This document shows, piece after piece, positions 8,478 through 15,428 of a stretch of 40,988 nt of DNA (position 1 is its first letter; the number at the start of each line of letters is the position of its first letter). The DNA comes from a virus. The notes under the pieces are model-generated. The model worked only from the letters and a program-made list of their open reading frames with translations. It ran no database searches and had not been told where the DNA came from. A program made the translations under genes and the position numbers. The DNA is taken from positions 1 through 40,988 of the IMG/VR virus record IMGVR_UViG_3300043419_000291. One strand, 5' to 3'.

Positions 8478-8987
8478 ATGGGTCAACGTGCAGATTTTAT
8501 TGCAGTTGCAAAGGGAGAACTCGATGTTATCGAGGGACCAAAAGATAATGAGACAAAATATGGAGCATTCACTAGAGCAAACTTCTTGCCTTGGTGTGGC
8601 TCATTCGTGAATTGGTGTGCAAATGAAGTGGGACTTAAGATTCCTAATGTGGTCAGCACAGTGGCGGGCGCTACTGCGTTCATTAAGAAGAAGCAGTGGG
8701 AGAAAGTAAGTGAAGCGACTCCGCTACCTGGCGATATCGTTTTCTTTGATTTTCCCAATGATGGCGTTGACCGCATTAGTCATGTTGGAATCGTGGTTAA
8801 AGACAACGGAGACGGAACTGTAACTTGCATTGAGGGCAACACATCGCCCGACAAGAAGGGCGACCAGCGAAATGGTGGTCAGGTATGCAAGAAGATACGT
8901 GCATATAAAGTTAAGAATGGTTCAAAGATTAAACGTTCGTTGCCAGTTTATATCGTAGGTTTTGGCAAGCCTGTATTCAAGTCATAA
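8478..8987 (+). CDS. CHAP-domain endolysin
   Basis: A 169-residue cell-wall hydrolase of the CHAP (cysteine/histidine amidohydrolase-peptidase) family, which cuts peptide bonds in peptidoglycan. The catalytic cysteine is seen in PWCGSFVNWC (C40), the histidine in ISHVGIVV (H102) and the polar partner in CIEGNTS (about 118-123). The PGDIVFF motif before the histidine is also typical. The protein is a single catalytic domain with no clear wall-binding domain and no signal peptide, so it needs a holin to reach the wall. Several membrane-protein genes lie directly before it and one directly after it. Confidence 0.9.
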   Translation: MGQRADFIAVAKGELDVIEGPKDNETKYGAFTRANFLPWCGSFVNWCANEVGLKIPNVVSTVAGATAFIKKKQWEKVSEATPLPGDIVFFDFPNDGVDRISHVGIVVKDNGDGTVTCIEGNTSPDKKGDQRNGGQVCKKIRAYKVKNGSKIKRSLPVYIVGFGKPVFKS

Positions 8988-8997
8988 GGAGAACAAA

Positions 8998-9189
8998 ATG
9001 TTCGACAAAGAAAAACTAAAGCAAATCGGATTATCATATCTACGTGCTGCTGCTGCATCTATAGTTGCTCTATACACTGCGGGTCAGCATGACCCGAAGG
9101 TACTGGCTACTGCATTTGCTACTGGTCTAATCGGTCCTATCATGAAGGCGCTTGATAAGTCAGCACCTGAATTTGGACGCACTAAGTAA
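8998..9189 (+). CDS. Small holin-like protein
   Basis: A 63-residue protein, start chosen at 8998 because AAGGAG lies seven bases upstream. A hydrophobic region (LSYLRAAAASIVALYTAG, about 9-26) is followed by a second moderately hydrophobic helix (VLATAFATGLIGPIMKAL) and an ending DKSAPEFGRTK. This resembles small holins of actinophages and other environmental phages that sit beside the endolysin. It is the last gene of the plus-strand unit, directly before a strong terminator. Confidence 0.7.
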   Translation: MFDKEKLKQIGLSYLRAAAASIVALYTAGQHDPKVLATAFATGLIGPIMKALDKSAPEFGRTK

Positions 9190-9206
9190 CACAACTAAAT
9201 TAATAG

Positions 9207-9250
9207 CCCCCGCTCTGGTACTTTAACCTACCAGGCGGGGGTCTTTTTTG
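9207..9250 (+). terminator. Rho-independent terminator of the late unit
   Basis: A stem of CCCCCGC paired with GCGGGGG, extended by CTGGTA paired with TACCAG around one bulged base, is followed directly by TCTTTTTTG. It lies between the last lysis gene and the convergent end of the WhiB gene, so it ends plus-strand transcription. On the minus strand the hairpin is not followed by a run of T, so termination of the early unit here is less certain. Confidence 0.9.
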
Positions 9251-9257
9251 TTTCTAT

Positions 9258-9539
9258 TTATTCGTAGAGTCCTTCAAAGACTAGACCCTTGGCTATAATG
9301 TTGCGCTTCTTGCGCATAGCACGCCTTGTTTTTTCTGTTGTTCCACCCCAATAACCACTTACGTTATTGTATAAAGAATAATTTAGGCATTCAATTTTAA
9401 CTGGACATGCAGCACAGATGCGTTTGAGTGTTGATTCATTCTCATATCTTTTGCCACCATCAGGAACAAAGAACTCGTTTGTATCTATACCTCGGCAGTT
9501 GCTTTGGTCTGTCCACATTAACTCATCCGATAGATTCAT
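9258..9539 (-). CDS. WhiB-family transcriptional regulator
   Basis: A 93-residue WhiB-like protein. The four iron-sulphur-cluster cysteines are present (C15, then C42, C45 and C51 in CAACPVKIEC), with the family's GYWGG turn (62-66) and a basic C-terminal DNA-contact segment (RRAMRKKR). WhiB proteins occur only in actinobacteria and their phages, carry a [4Fe-4S] cluster, and many act by binding region 4 of the primary sigma factor. A phage WhiB (TM4) is known to interfere with host WhiB2. The start has AGGAGG six bases upstream and overlaps the previous stop. It is the last gene of the minus-strand unit, close to a sigma-like gene. Confidence 0.93.
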   Translation of the reverse strand: MNLSDELMWTDQSNCRGIDTNEFFVPDGGKRYENESTLKRICAACPVKIECLNYSLYNNVSGYWGGTTEKTRRAMRKKRNIIAKGLVFEGLYE

Positions 9540-9700
9540 TATCCTCCTGTCGAGTAGAACCCTGGTGCATTAAACTTAATCCCTGGAGCAGACCAGATGC
9601 GCTGCATAGTGTTACTACAAGTAGAACAAATCGGTGGAATGTTTTCATTAGTTTCTATAACCTCACTACAAGTTGTACATTTAAAATCATATAACGGCAT
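9539..9700 (-). CDS. FmdB-type zinc-ribbon protein
   Basis: A 53-residue protein beginning MPLYDFKCTTC with a second CSTC pair at residues 25-28 and ending in a conserved-looking APGIKFNAPGFYSTGG. The MP-x-Y-D/E-(F/Y)-x-C-x2-C start and the two CxxC pairs match the FmdB-type putative regulatory zinc ribbon, which is frequent in phages. It overlaps both neighbours by one base (TAATG at each end), which supports it as a real gene. A regulatory or protein-binding role is likely; no target can be named. Confidence 0.8.
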   Translation of the reverse strand: MPLYDFKCTTCSEVIETNENIPPICSTCSNTMQRIWSAPGIKFNAPGFYSTGG

Positions 9701-9897
9701 TAGTCACAATCCATCCAATCAATTGGCGTAGGTGCAGTTGTAATGGTGCCACACTCTTTACACTTCTGAGCGAGGTCATACCATGCTAACTCGCGGGTTT
9801 CCATATCCCACATTACTGTAAGTTCAAACATAAGACAACCACATATACAGGCGAATGTTGGTTCGCCTCTAAGGTCATTCACCTGCTTCCCACTCAT
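9700..9897 (-). CDS. Small cysteine-rich protein, zinc-ribbon-like
   Basis: A 65-residue protein with CICGC (17-21) and CKEC (46-49), spaced like the two halves of a zinc ribbon, and a Trp/Met-rich middle (VMWDMETRELAWYD). It lies between the sigma-like gene and the FmdB-type gene and is coupled to the latter by TAATG. No good ribosome binding site is visible for the ATG, so the exact start is uncertain. Function unknown; context suggests gene regulation. Confidence 0.65.
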   Translation of the reverse strand: MSGKQVNDLRGEPTFACICGCLMFELTVMWDMETRELAWYDLAQKCKECGTITTAPTPIDWMDCD

Positions 9898-9923
9898 GCA
9901 TGGTCAGCCATTCTAGGTATGTC

Positions 9924-10574
9924 TCAATCATCTTCAGACTCTTCTTGCTGTTGACTCTCGGTTGCATCTGGCTCATGATACGGTCTCCAACCACCTAGAT
10001 TTTTAACCAATGAATTGATAGCACGTTGGACTTTCATACGCGCACCATCTGGTGTGCTATCCATGTCTTTGGCTAGTAGTGACCAGTCAGGTGAATCTAT
10101 ACTGAAACGTAAACGAAGGATATTCTGCTTGGCATCAGAGAGTTTCTCGAATGCTTTTGCAATGTCGCTTCGCAATGCGAGCCAGTTGTTACCATCTGCC
10201 AGATTTCCACTACCAAACTTAGCGTTGAGGTCTTGGATACTAACTGGGATTGAATATGTACCAGCAATGATTGAGGGTAAGAACGCTTCAACAACAGAGA
10301 CATCATAGTAATAGAGGTCTGAGGTGTCGTAGCCAACCTTCTTTGCTTTTTCTCTTTCACAATACTTAAGAGCCGCGTTACGTAAAGACTTAGCAATTAG
10401 TTTATCCTTGTCTTTTGATTCTAACTCGGACCATTCTTTATACTTTCGCGGGTGTCCAACAAACCACACCCATAGTTCTTGTGCAATATCATCACGTTCA
10501 AGCATGGCATACTTACGCACATACTCGGATGCTAGTTGCTGAACTACATCATTATACTCGTCAATGTAATTCAT
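9924..10574 (-). CDS. Sigma-70-family-like protein
   Basis: A 216-residue protein with the layout of a small sigma factor. Residues about 24-84 resemble region 2 (LERDDIAQELWVWFVGH, then LIAKSLRNAALKYCEREKAK). Residues about 138-196 resemble region 4, with a helix-turn-helix (LSDAKQNILRLRFSIDSP, then LLAKDMDSTPDGARMKVQRA). The acidic tail QQQEESEDD is odd for a sigma factor. It could redirect host RNA polymerase to phage promoters. It overlaps the upstream gene by TAATG and is followed by two zinc ribbons and WhiB. A DNA-binding regulator without sigma activity is the alternative. Confidence 0.72.
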   Translation of the reverse strand: MNYIDEYNDVVQQLASEYVRKYAMLERDDIAQELWVWFVGHPRKYKEWSELESKDKDKLIAKSLRNAALKYCEREKAKKVGYDTSDLYYYDVSVVEAFLPSIIAGTYSIPVSIQDLNAKFGSGNLADGNNWLALRSDIAKAFEKLSDAKQNILRLRFSIDSPDWSLLAKDMDSTPDGARMKVQRAINSLVKNLGGWRPYHEPDATESQQQEESEDD

Positions 10575-11311
10575 TAGGGAAGGTATACCTCACCATTAAT
10601 AATAGGCACTGCGTATGGAACTACCTTCTTGTTGTTCTCTACTAGGATTCCAATACCTTGCTGCCAGTTGGCAGTACCTGCCGATAGGTAATCCGCCTGC
10701 TTGATATCCATCATATGCCCCACTTCGAGACCGAAGAGAGTGCTTGTCTTACCATAGAAACCAACTGTTTCATGTTGTAATCCCACGCGATGCGTGTGAC
10801 CGCAGACTACTGACTTGCCTAGGCGTTTGGCTAGCGACAGTGCTGTGCTTCCAGGTGTCTGCGACAACTTGCCTTCATCACCGTGTGCCATTACCCAGCC
10901 AGGTAGTAACTCATGCATCTTATGCAAGTAAGTTACGCCTAAAGAATTATACCCCAGTAGTTCTTCAATCTCTAATGACCTGAGACTGCTAAACGCTGGG
11001 GCATACTTACGAATGTAAGTATCTATGCGGTCTGTATGATTAGACCTTTGAATATAAAATGGTTTCTTTCCTAATGCTTTCTTAAAATCATTTATAATTT
11101 CTTTTGTTGTATCAATGCCTTGCTGTAGCGTACCTGCATATTCACCAGCCATGCCTTTGTTCCAACGGCTAGGTTCAGGTGCATCTAGTTCATCTCCTAC
11201 ACACCAGAGTTCATCTGGTTTGTATTCAGAAATAAAATCTATAACCGCATTTACGGTTCTATCATCTTGATATGGAATCTGTAAATCACTGAGGACTACG
11301 ACTCTTTTCAT
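10574..11311 (-). CDS. Calcineurin-like metallophosphoesterase
   Basis: A 245-residue enzyme of the metallophosphoesterase superfamily, which uses two metal ions to cut phosphomono- or diesters. The motifs are in order: SDLQ (8-11), GDELD (39-43), SNHTD (90-94), HGDE (143-146) and GHTHR (171-175). The first motif has Gln where most members have His. The start at 11311 is chosen because GGAG lies seven to eight bases upstream; an in-frame ATG at 11323 is possible. It overlaps the upstream gene by 26 bases. A nuclease or nucleotide-phosphatase role in the replication module is plausible; the substrate is unknown. Confidence 0.85.
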   Translation of the reverse strand: MKRVVVLSDLQIPYQDDRTVNAVIDFISEYKPDELWCVGDELDAPEPSRWNKGMAGEYAGTLQQGIDTTKEIINDFKKALGKKPFYIQRSNHTDRIDTYIRKYAPAFSSLRSLEIEELLGYNSLGVTYLHKMHELLPGWVMAHGDEGKLSQTPGSTALSLAKRLGKSVVCGHTHRVGLQHETVGFYGKTSTLFGLEVGHMMDIKQADYLSAGTANWQQGIGILVENNKKVVPYAVPIINGEVYLP

Positions 11312-11603
11312 ATGGTTCTCCATTTGAAATGCCAGCCCACTGATTGCGCTGAACAAGTAAACCAATTATGGCATAGTTTGCTAGGTCAATGAGGGTATCT
11401 TCAATGGATTCGTAGTTCGGCGTGTCGCCGCTATCTATTAGGTTATTAAGTCTAGCCATCTTGTCATACATACGGACTCGCAGTCCGTTCATAGGACCAC
11501 CTGGTGCTCCAGCAATATTCATTGGACCATAGTCTTCATGCTTTTTAGTCAAGATAACAAATAGTTCACGCATGATTTGTGCTGCGTCTTCACTTTCCTT
11601 CAT
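11286..11603 (-). CDS. Nucleotide-modification-associated domain protein (DUF1599/Nmad1-like)
   Basis: A 105-residue protein with the pattern KHEDYGPMNI, then RVRMYDKMARLNNLI, then EDTLIDLANYAIIG. This matches my memory of the DUF1599/Nmad1 family, helical proteins linked by genome context to modified-base or nucleotide metabolism in phages. The conserved charged residues (D24, D47, K48, R51, D69, D73) are in the helices expected for an all-alpha NTP-pyrophosphatase-like fold. It overlaps the genes on both sides. Enzymatic activity is inference. Confidence 0.75.
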   Translation of the reverse strand: MKESEDAAQIMRELFVILTKKHEDYGPMNIAGAPGGPMNGLRVRMYDKMARLNNLIDSGDTPNYESIEDTLIDLANYAIIGLLVQRNQWAGISNGEPYEKSRSPQ

Positions 11604-11871
11604 TGAGCAACTCCCTTAGTTCTATGTCCATATCCTTCTTGGCTACTTGTACTACTATCTCGTTGAACACTTCGTCTGTCTTGCCGTACTTAGATGACAG
11701 CATAAGGGCTGCTATGCCAGTGACAAGGAACTTGGCATCTTCTGGGTCTATATCTATGGCTTCATAGACATCATGCAAAGCATGAAGGATATTGAGGTGC
11801 TTCTTTTCGGACAATTGTATAACCATATCAAAATCTAAATGGTCGGCATGCTCCCAGAAACTATCATCCAT
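11590..11871 (-). CDS. Conserved-looking hypothetical protein
   Basis: A 93-residue, mainly helical and acidic protein (from MDDSFWEHADHLDFDMVIQL to LRELLNEGK). The ATG at 11871 overlaps the primase stop by eight bases (ATGGATGA). An in-frame TTG at 11901 has AGGGAG eight bases upstream and a GTG at 11910 is also open, so the product may be 10-13 residues longer. I do not recognise the family. Its place between the primase and the Nmad1-like gene suggests a role in replication or nucleotide metabolism, without direct evidence. Confidence 0.65.
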   Translation of the reverse strand: MDDSFWEHADHLDFDMVIQLSEKKHLNILHALHDVYEAIDIDPEDAKFLVTGIAALMLSSKYGKTDEVFNEIVVQVAKKDMDIELRELLNEGK

Positions 11872-12499
11872 TGGCAATACATTCTCTGATTCGTTCGTCA
11901 ATCCACTCACTCCCTTTTTTTATCATCATAGAGTTTACATCTTCACCGTCTGGCATGCTGATGATATTTACATTACCAAGTTCACGGCTAATCTTCTTGC
12001 CAAACTCTAAGCCAGGGGCATCTCCGTCTGCTAGGACAATGACTGTTTCAAAGTCATCTAAGATTTTAGCGTAGTGTTTCTTCCAGTTGTTTGCACCTGG
12101 GATACCAACTGTTGGGTGTGCTGTCTTGACGTTCATCATAATACAATCGAACTCACCTTCGGTTACACATATGTAACTGTCGGCAGCAAAAACTGCTTGC
12201 GTATTAAACATAGTAGTTTCAGCACCAACTAATCCCATATACTTAGCATCATGTGTGCCAGTTAAGTCACGGAATCTAATGTCAACAACACCTGATGGTG
12301 TTATGTATGGGATAGCAAGTCTGCCCTTGTAAGGCTCATGCCCTGGAAGTGGGTCTTCTACCACTCCCAAGTGAAAGACCTTTGCCTCTTCTACCGAGAG
12401 ATGACGGCTTGACAGATAGACGCTCGCGCTTTCTATTGCTGTTGTGTACCTCTGTGTTGCCTGCAGTAAGAACTTTCTCTGCGAATTGTTTAGCCTCAC
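11864..12499 (-). CDS. Primase, TOPRIM catalytic part
   Basis: A 211-residue protein with the TOPRIM signature of DnaG/T7-type primases: CVTEGEFD (E114, E116) and VLADGDAPG (D158, D160), followed by ISMPDGEDVN. Upstream is an RNA-polymerase-like segment (VYLSSRHLSVEEAKVFHLG, then KGRLAIPYI). It probably makes RNA primers together with the zinc-finger part encoded at 12336-12713. The frame is +1 relative to that gene and overlaps it by 164 bases. The likely start is GTG at 12499, with AAGAAGGAG at 12509-12517, nine bases away. Thus either two polypeptides are made or a frameshift joins them. There is no helicase domain in this chain. Confidence 0.88.
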   Translation of the reverse strand: MRLNNSQRKFLLQATQRYTTAIESASVYLSSRHLSVEEAKVFHLGVVEDPLPGHEPYKGRLAIPYITPSGVVDIRFRDLTGTHDAKYMGLVGAETTMFNTQAVFAADSYICVTEGEFDCIMMNVKTAHPTVGIPGANNWKKHYAKILDDFETVIVLADGDAPGLEFGKKISRELGNVNIISMPDGEDVNSMMIKKGSEWIDERIRECIANG

Positions 12500-12713
12500 G
12501 AAAGTTAACTCCTTCTTTGTACATGATTAAAGAATAGACATCGCCTTTGACGCCACAACCGTGACAGACAAAGGCGTTCTTATCGTAGTTTACTGCTGCT
12601 GATGCATGACTATCTAAATGAAAGCAGCACTTCATCTTACGCCAACCCGAACCTATCGGTGGTGTATCTGCACCTATGTAGTGCAGGTATTCTTCAATGC
12701 TTGGTTTCTCCAT
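12336..12713 (-). CDS. Primase, CHC2 zinc-finger part
   Basis: A 125-residue protein with a CHC2-type zinc finger: C29 and H32 (MKCCFH) with C50 and C53 (FVCHGC), and the usual GDVYSLIMY helix after it. This domain helps primases choose the template start site. The natural-looking sequence runs to about residue 92; the last 25 residues (many Gly, Ser, Arg and Lys) look like out-of-frame translation of the TOPRIM gene. The ATG lies inside the upstream nuclease gene (20-base overlap). See the separate finding on the overlap with the TOPRIM part. Confidence 0.87.
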   Translation of the reverse strand: MEKPSIEEYLHYIGADTPPIGSGWRKMKCCFHLDSHASAAVNYDKNAFVCHGCGVKGDVYSLIMYKEGVNFREAKQFAEKVLTAGNTEVHNSNRKRERLSVKPSSLGRRGKGLSLGSGRRPTSRA

Positions 12714-13050
12714 TGTTTAAGGCTCTCTTTAGTAGGTCTAACCACACATGTCCAGGCATGGTGCAGTACCACTCGCTAGGGCTCCGCTTCCCTTTACGTT
12801 TGTGCCACACCACGCCTGTCCACGCCCCGTCATTGCTCATTTCTATGAGCAATTCCTCTGTCCATCCAGCCAAGTTCATCTTGGCATGATTTTTTATTTC
12901 AATTGTAACTCCAGGTATACCAGAGATGTCACCCTTATCTAGCGTAGCGCCAGCCAGTCGTCTATCAACATACTGAAACCCATTCTCTTTGAGATATGCA
13001 ACGACATCTCGCTCTGCTCCAGAACCTTTAGCCTTGGCTGCGCTACTCAT
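12694..13050 (-). CDS. Hjc/PD-(D/E)XK-type endonuclease
   Basis: A 118-residue protein whose N terminus, KAKGSGAERDVVAYLKENGF, followed by RRLAGATLDKGDISG and VTIEIKNH, matches the Holliday-junction-resolvase/PD-(D/E)XK fold. The catalytic residues would be the Glu in AERD, the Asp in KGDI and Glu-x-Lys in EIK. It probably cuts branched DNA during replication or before packaging. The start at 13050 has GGGGAG just upstream and overlaps the previous stop (TAATG); 19 further upstream codons are open but include an unlikely Tyr/Ser-rich stretch. Neighbours are a primase and a RecA-type ATPase. Confidence 0.8.
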   Translation of the reverse strand: MSSAAKAKGSGAERDVVAYLKENGFQYVDRRLAGATLDKGDISGIPGVTIEIKNHAKMNLAGWTEELLIEMSNDGAWTGVVWHKRKGKRSPSEWYCTMPGHVWLDLLKRALNNGETKH

Positions 13051-13211
13051 TATTCTCCCCAGTATTTCATAATAATAGTAACTGCAGTATGAAGACTGCA
13101 ATCGCAATCTCCCCCTACTTTTTCCATCTCTTCAAAATGAGAATCATTTTCTTCCCATATTGAAGTTACTAATTCACCAATTGTATATGGTTTGTAGTAA
13201 GTCTCACTCAT
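13050..13211 (-). CDS. Small hypothetical protein
   Basis: A 53-residue protein starting MSETYYKPYTIGELV, with CDC at residues 36-38 and ending IIMKYWGE. The ribosome binding site AGGAG is about nine bases upstream of the ATG. It is linked to its neighbours by an eight-base overlap (start side) and TAATG (end side), which supports translation. No family recognised. Confidence 0.6.
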   Translation of the reverse strand: MSETYYKPYTIGELVTSIWEENDSHFEEMEKVGGDCDCSLHTAVTIIMKYWGE

Positions 13212-13362
13212 TGTTTTCTTCTCCTACTATATCAAAATCTGCATAGTCTGCTATTTGACTACCACATTCGTCTCGAACATGCTCAATAGCCCACTGCATA
13301 ACGTCATCTTCTGTGTCTGGTACGTTTATATAGCCTGTATATACAAACTTAACTTCGGTCAT
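13204..13362 (-). CDS. Small acidic hypothetical protein
   Basis: A 52-residue acidic protein (NVPDTEDDVMQWAIEHV, then IADYADFDIVGEE). It starts in an ATGA overlap with the ATPase gene and has AGGAG nearby inside that gene. It ends in an eight-base overlap with the next gene. No cysteines beyond one, no membrane segment, no recognised family. Confidence 0.58.
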   Translation of the reverse strand: MTEVKFVYTGYINVPDTEDDVMQWAIEHVRDECGSQIADYADFDIVGEENNE

Positions 13363-14174
13363 GTTGTCATCTGCTCCTGTCTGTAATCTCTAACTACATC
13401 TTCAAGATACATAGAGCCAGGCTCGAATGATAATGAGATGTAAGTGTTACCTGTTGGGTCTGCTTTGCCATAACGATTCTTAACAGGGGCTATGCATAAG
13501 TAAGCATCTTGTCCTTGCATCATCTGACCTACAGTTAAAACCATAGCAGGAATCTGCGCGACCTTGCCTTGTAGCGCTGACCGTGGCTGACACGGATAGC
13601 CAGGTGCGCCTTCCTGTGTATGGTGTAGAACTAATACGGCTGCGTTAGTATCTCTTGCAAGATACTTAAGTTCTTTCATAACTTGTCGCATGCCTGCAAA
13701 CTCTTCGTGTCCATCAATAGCAATGTCCATAAGATTATCTACAACTATAAGGGTAGGACTTCTACCCCAGATAGTTTCGAATGCAGATACTTCTTCATCT
13801 AAATCACGGAGAGTAGGGCTTGGTTCGAATGACCAATACATATTTCCATACTCACGTAAGATTGACTCGGCTGTATCTGGCTGCGTCTTTAGCATTTGTT
13901 CTGCTTGTTGTTGTGGAATGCGTGCGCGGAGTGCTAGCAATCTCATAGCCATAGTATGTGCATTGGTATCTGCAGAGAAATATAATGTAGGTTGTTTCAA
14001 TCTTGCTGCGATATGCAATGCAATACTTGACTTGCCTGCACCAGGGGTGCCTGCAATTACTGTTACTTCTGCACGCCGTAATATAATTCCTTCTCTTGCG
14101 AAGGCTTGGAAAGGTGGCGGTAACGGTTCCCCGCCAACCTCTGCCTTGCCTACGCTACGGCGTAGTGTTTTCAT
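13359..14174 (-). CDS. RecA/DnaB-type ATPase (replicative helicase or recombinase-like)
   Basis: A 271-residue P-loop ATPase: Walker A GTPGAGKS (42-49), Walker B TLIVVDNLMD (141-150), and VLVLHHTQ (about 180-187) as the sensor strand. The YFSADTNAHTMAMRLLALRA segment resembles the helix after strand 2 in DnaB/KaiC-like RecA folds. There is no N-terminal primase-binding domain, so it is a single ATPase core. It could unwind DNA at the fork with the nearby primase, or act in recombination. It is coupled to the upstream gene and to the downstream small gene (ATGA). Confidence 0.82.
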   Translation of the reverse strand: MKTLRRSVGKAEVGGEPLPPPFQAFAREGIILRRAEVTVIAGTPGAGKSSIALHIAARLKQPTLYFSADTNAHTMAMRLLALRARIPQQQAEQMLKTQPDTAESILREYGNMYWSFEPSPTLRDLDEEVSAFETIWGRSPTLIVVDNLMDIAIDGHEEFAGMRQVMKELKYLARDTNAAVLVLHHTQEGAPGYPCQPRSALQGKVAQIPAMVLTVGQMMQGQDAYLCIAPVKNRYGKADPTGNTYISLSFEPGSMYLEDVVRDYRQEQMTT

Positions 14175-14636
14175 TTATGCCTTTGTTTGGTCGGCTACGA
14201 ATGTAGCAAACTCTTGCGAGCCTGCCTTTACATATTGAGTTGCACACTTAGTTGGGTCGCCCTGCTTGGCAGGACAGAAGTGACCCTTGTATGGACCGAA
14301 CTTACCTGTCATGCCATAGATACGTGTCATTGAACCATGAGGACACATGCGTTGTCCTGCACCTGCTGGTGCTGATGCTGTGTCGAATGATGTAGAAACA
14401 ATTGTACCGCCAAGTGTGTTAGCGATATAGCCTGCTGCTGGTGAGATAGGAGTTGCATCTGATGCGCTAGAACCAGTGCTACGCACTGCTTTTTCGACTT
14501 CATCAATTGCTTCTACGATTGCAAAGACTTGTGTTGTCAATGCTGTAAACTCATCAGGTGTGTTAGCACGAAGTGTTAACTGTGTACCTGCTGTTGTCTT
14601 AAGATTGATACTGATAGGTGCTTCTGAATGGGACAT
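14175..14636 (-). CDS. Replication-module protein with a Cys/His motif
   Basis: A 153-residue protein. The N-terminal half (residues 1-50) is a small alpha/beta region. After a low-complexity linker (about 52-95), the C-terminal part has CPHG (98-101), FCPAKQGDPTKC (120-131) and FGPYKGHF, arranged like a small zinc-binding module. Similar CPHG-GPYKG modules occur in phage proteins next to nucleases, as far as I recall; no function is assigned. It lies between the exonuclease and the ATPase genes, with one-base overlap to the former, so a DNA-binding accessory role is likely. Confidence 0.68.
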   Translation of the reverse strand: MSHSEAPISINLKTTAGTQLTLRANTPDEFTALTTQVFAIVEAIDEVEKAVRSTGSSASDATPISPAAGYIANTLGGTIVSTSFDTASAPAGAGQRMCPHGSMTRIYGMTGKFGPYKGHFCPAKQGDPTKCATQYVKAGSQEFATFVADQTKA

Positions 14637-15409
14637 TATTCTCCTTGTATCGGTGTAGATATGTTTTTCTTTTCGCGGTGCTTTCTTACTTTCATGGCAA
14701 GTTCAATACCTTTCCAGCCATGAACTAAGTCTACGAAGTGAAGGGTACATTGTCCACTACCTGCTGGTAGATGCACGATGATTCCCTTCTCTGTGTTGAT
14801 GTCACCCCAACTACCACGGGTTGCCGTGGCAGGGTCATACGGCAAGCCGTGTGCATACACTGCTAACTGCATAGCGATTTTGTTTGGGTAACTAATGCTG
14901 CCTGTCTTAAGGTCAGAGATAAACTTCTCGCCTTTGTATTCGACAACACGGTCAGGTGTTCCAGCAATCTTGTACTTATCTAGTACGCAGAACTGCTCAA
15001 TGTTTATATTAGTAAAGTTCTTTGTCGCCTCAGCATACGCTTGTATGTCTGCGACATAATCATCTGGGATAGGACCGAGGTCTTGACCTCTGTCTAACTT
15101 CTCTGTAAGAGAATGAATTGCTGTTCCAATAGTAGCCTGCTTAGTTGCACCTGCTGCTTGCATTGCATCTTCAACTAACTTATCCATCTCTAACTTATCT
15201 TCACGTGCTGCTGATGCAGCAAGTAGTAAGTCAGAACGTAATGTTAATCCAGTTGCAGCCATGCGTAACTTCCATGCTACCAATGCAGTACCGTCATCTA
15301 ATGAACCAGCAACTGTTGTTGTTCGTGTGTATGCCACTGGCTTACCACCTTTAGGTGGTACCACCATTGGTCTGCCATACCTATCCCTTGGTATCTCTAA
15401 CTCTGTCAT
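14636..15409 (-). CDS. RecB/Cas4-like PD-(D/E)XK exonuclease
   Basis: A 257-residue nuclease. The active-site motifs are visible: GTAIHSLTEKL (95-105), AGTPDRV with D153, SDLKTG with D166 and K168, and QLAVYA (181-186), the Q-x3-Y motif of RecB-family exonucleases. Such enzymes degrade single- or double-stranded DNA ends and often serve phage recombination or host DNA breakdown. The start has AAGGAG eight bases upstream. It is preceded by a structured intergenic stretch and followed by the zinc-module and ATPase genes, which together look like a recombination/replication set. Confidence 0.85.
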   Translation of the reverse strand: MTELEIPRDRYGRPMVVPPKGGKPVAYTRTTTVAGSLDDGTALVAWKLRMAATGLTLRSDLLLAASAAREDKLEMDKLVEDAMQAAGATKQATIGTAIHSLTEKLDRGQDLGPIPDDYVADIQAYAEATKNFTNINIEQFCVLDKYKIAGTPDRVVEYKGEKFISDLKTGSISYPNKIAMQLAVYAHGLPYDPATATRGSWGDINTEKGIIVHLPAGSGQCTLHFVDLVHGWKGIELAMKVRKHREKKNISTPIQGE

Positions 15410-15428
15410 GTTTCTCCTTTGATTAGAT

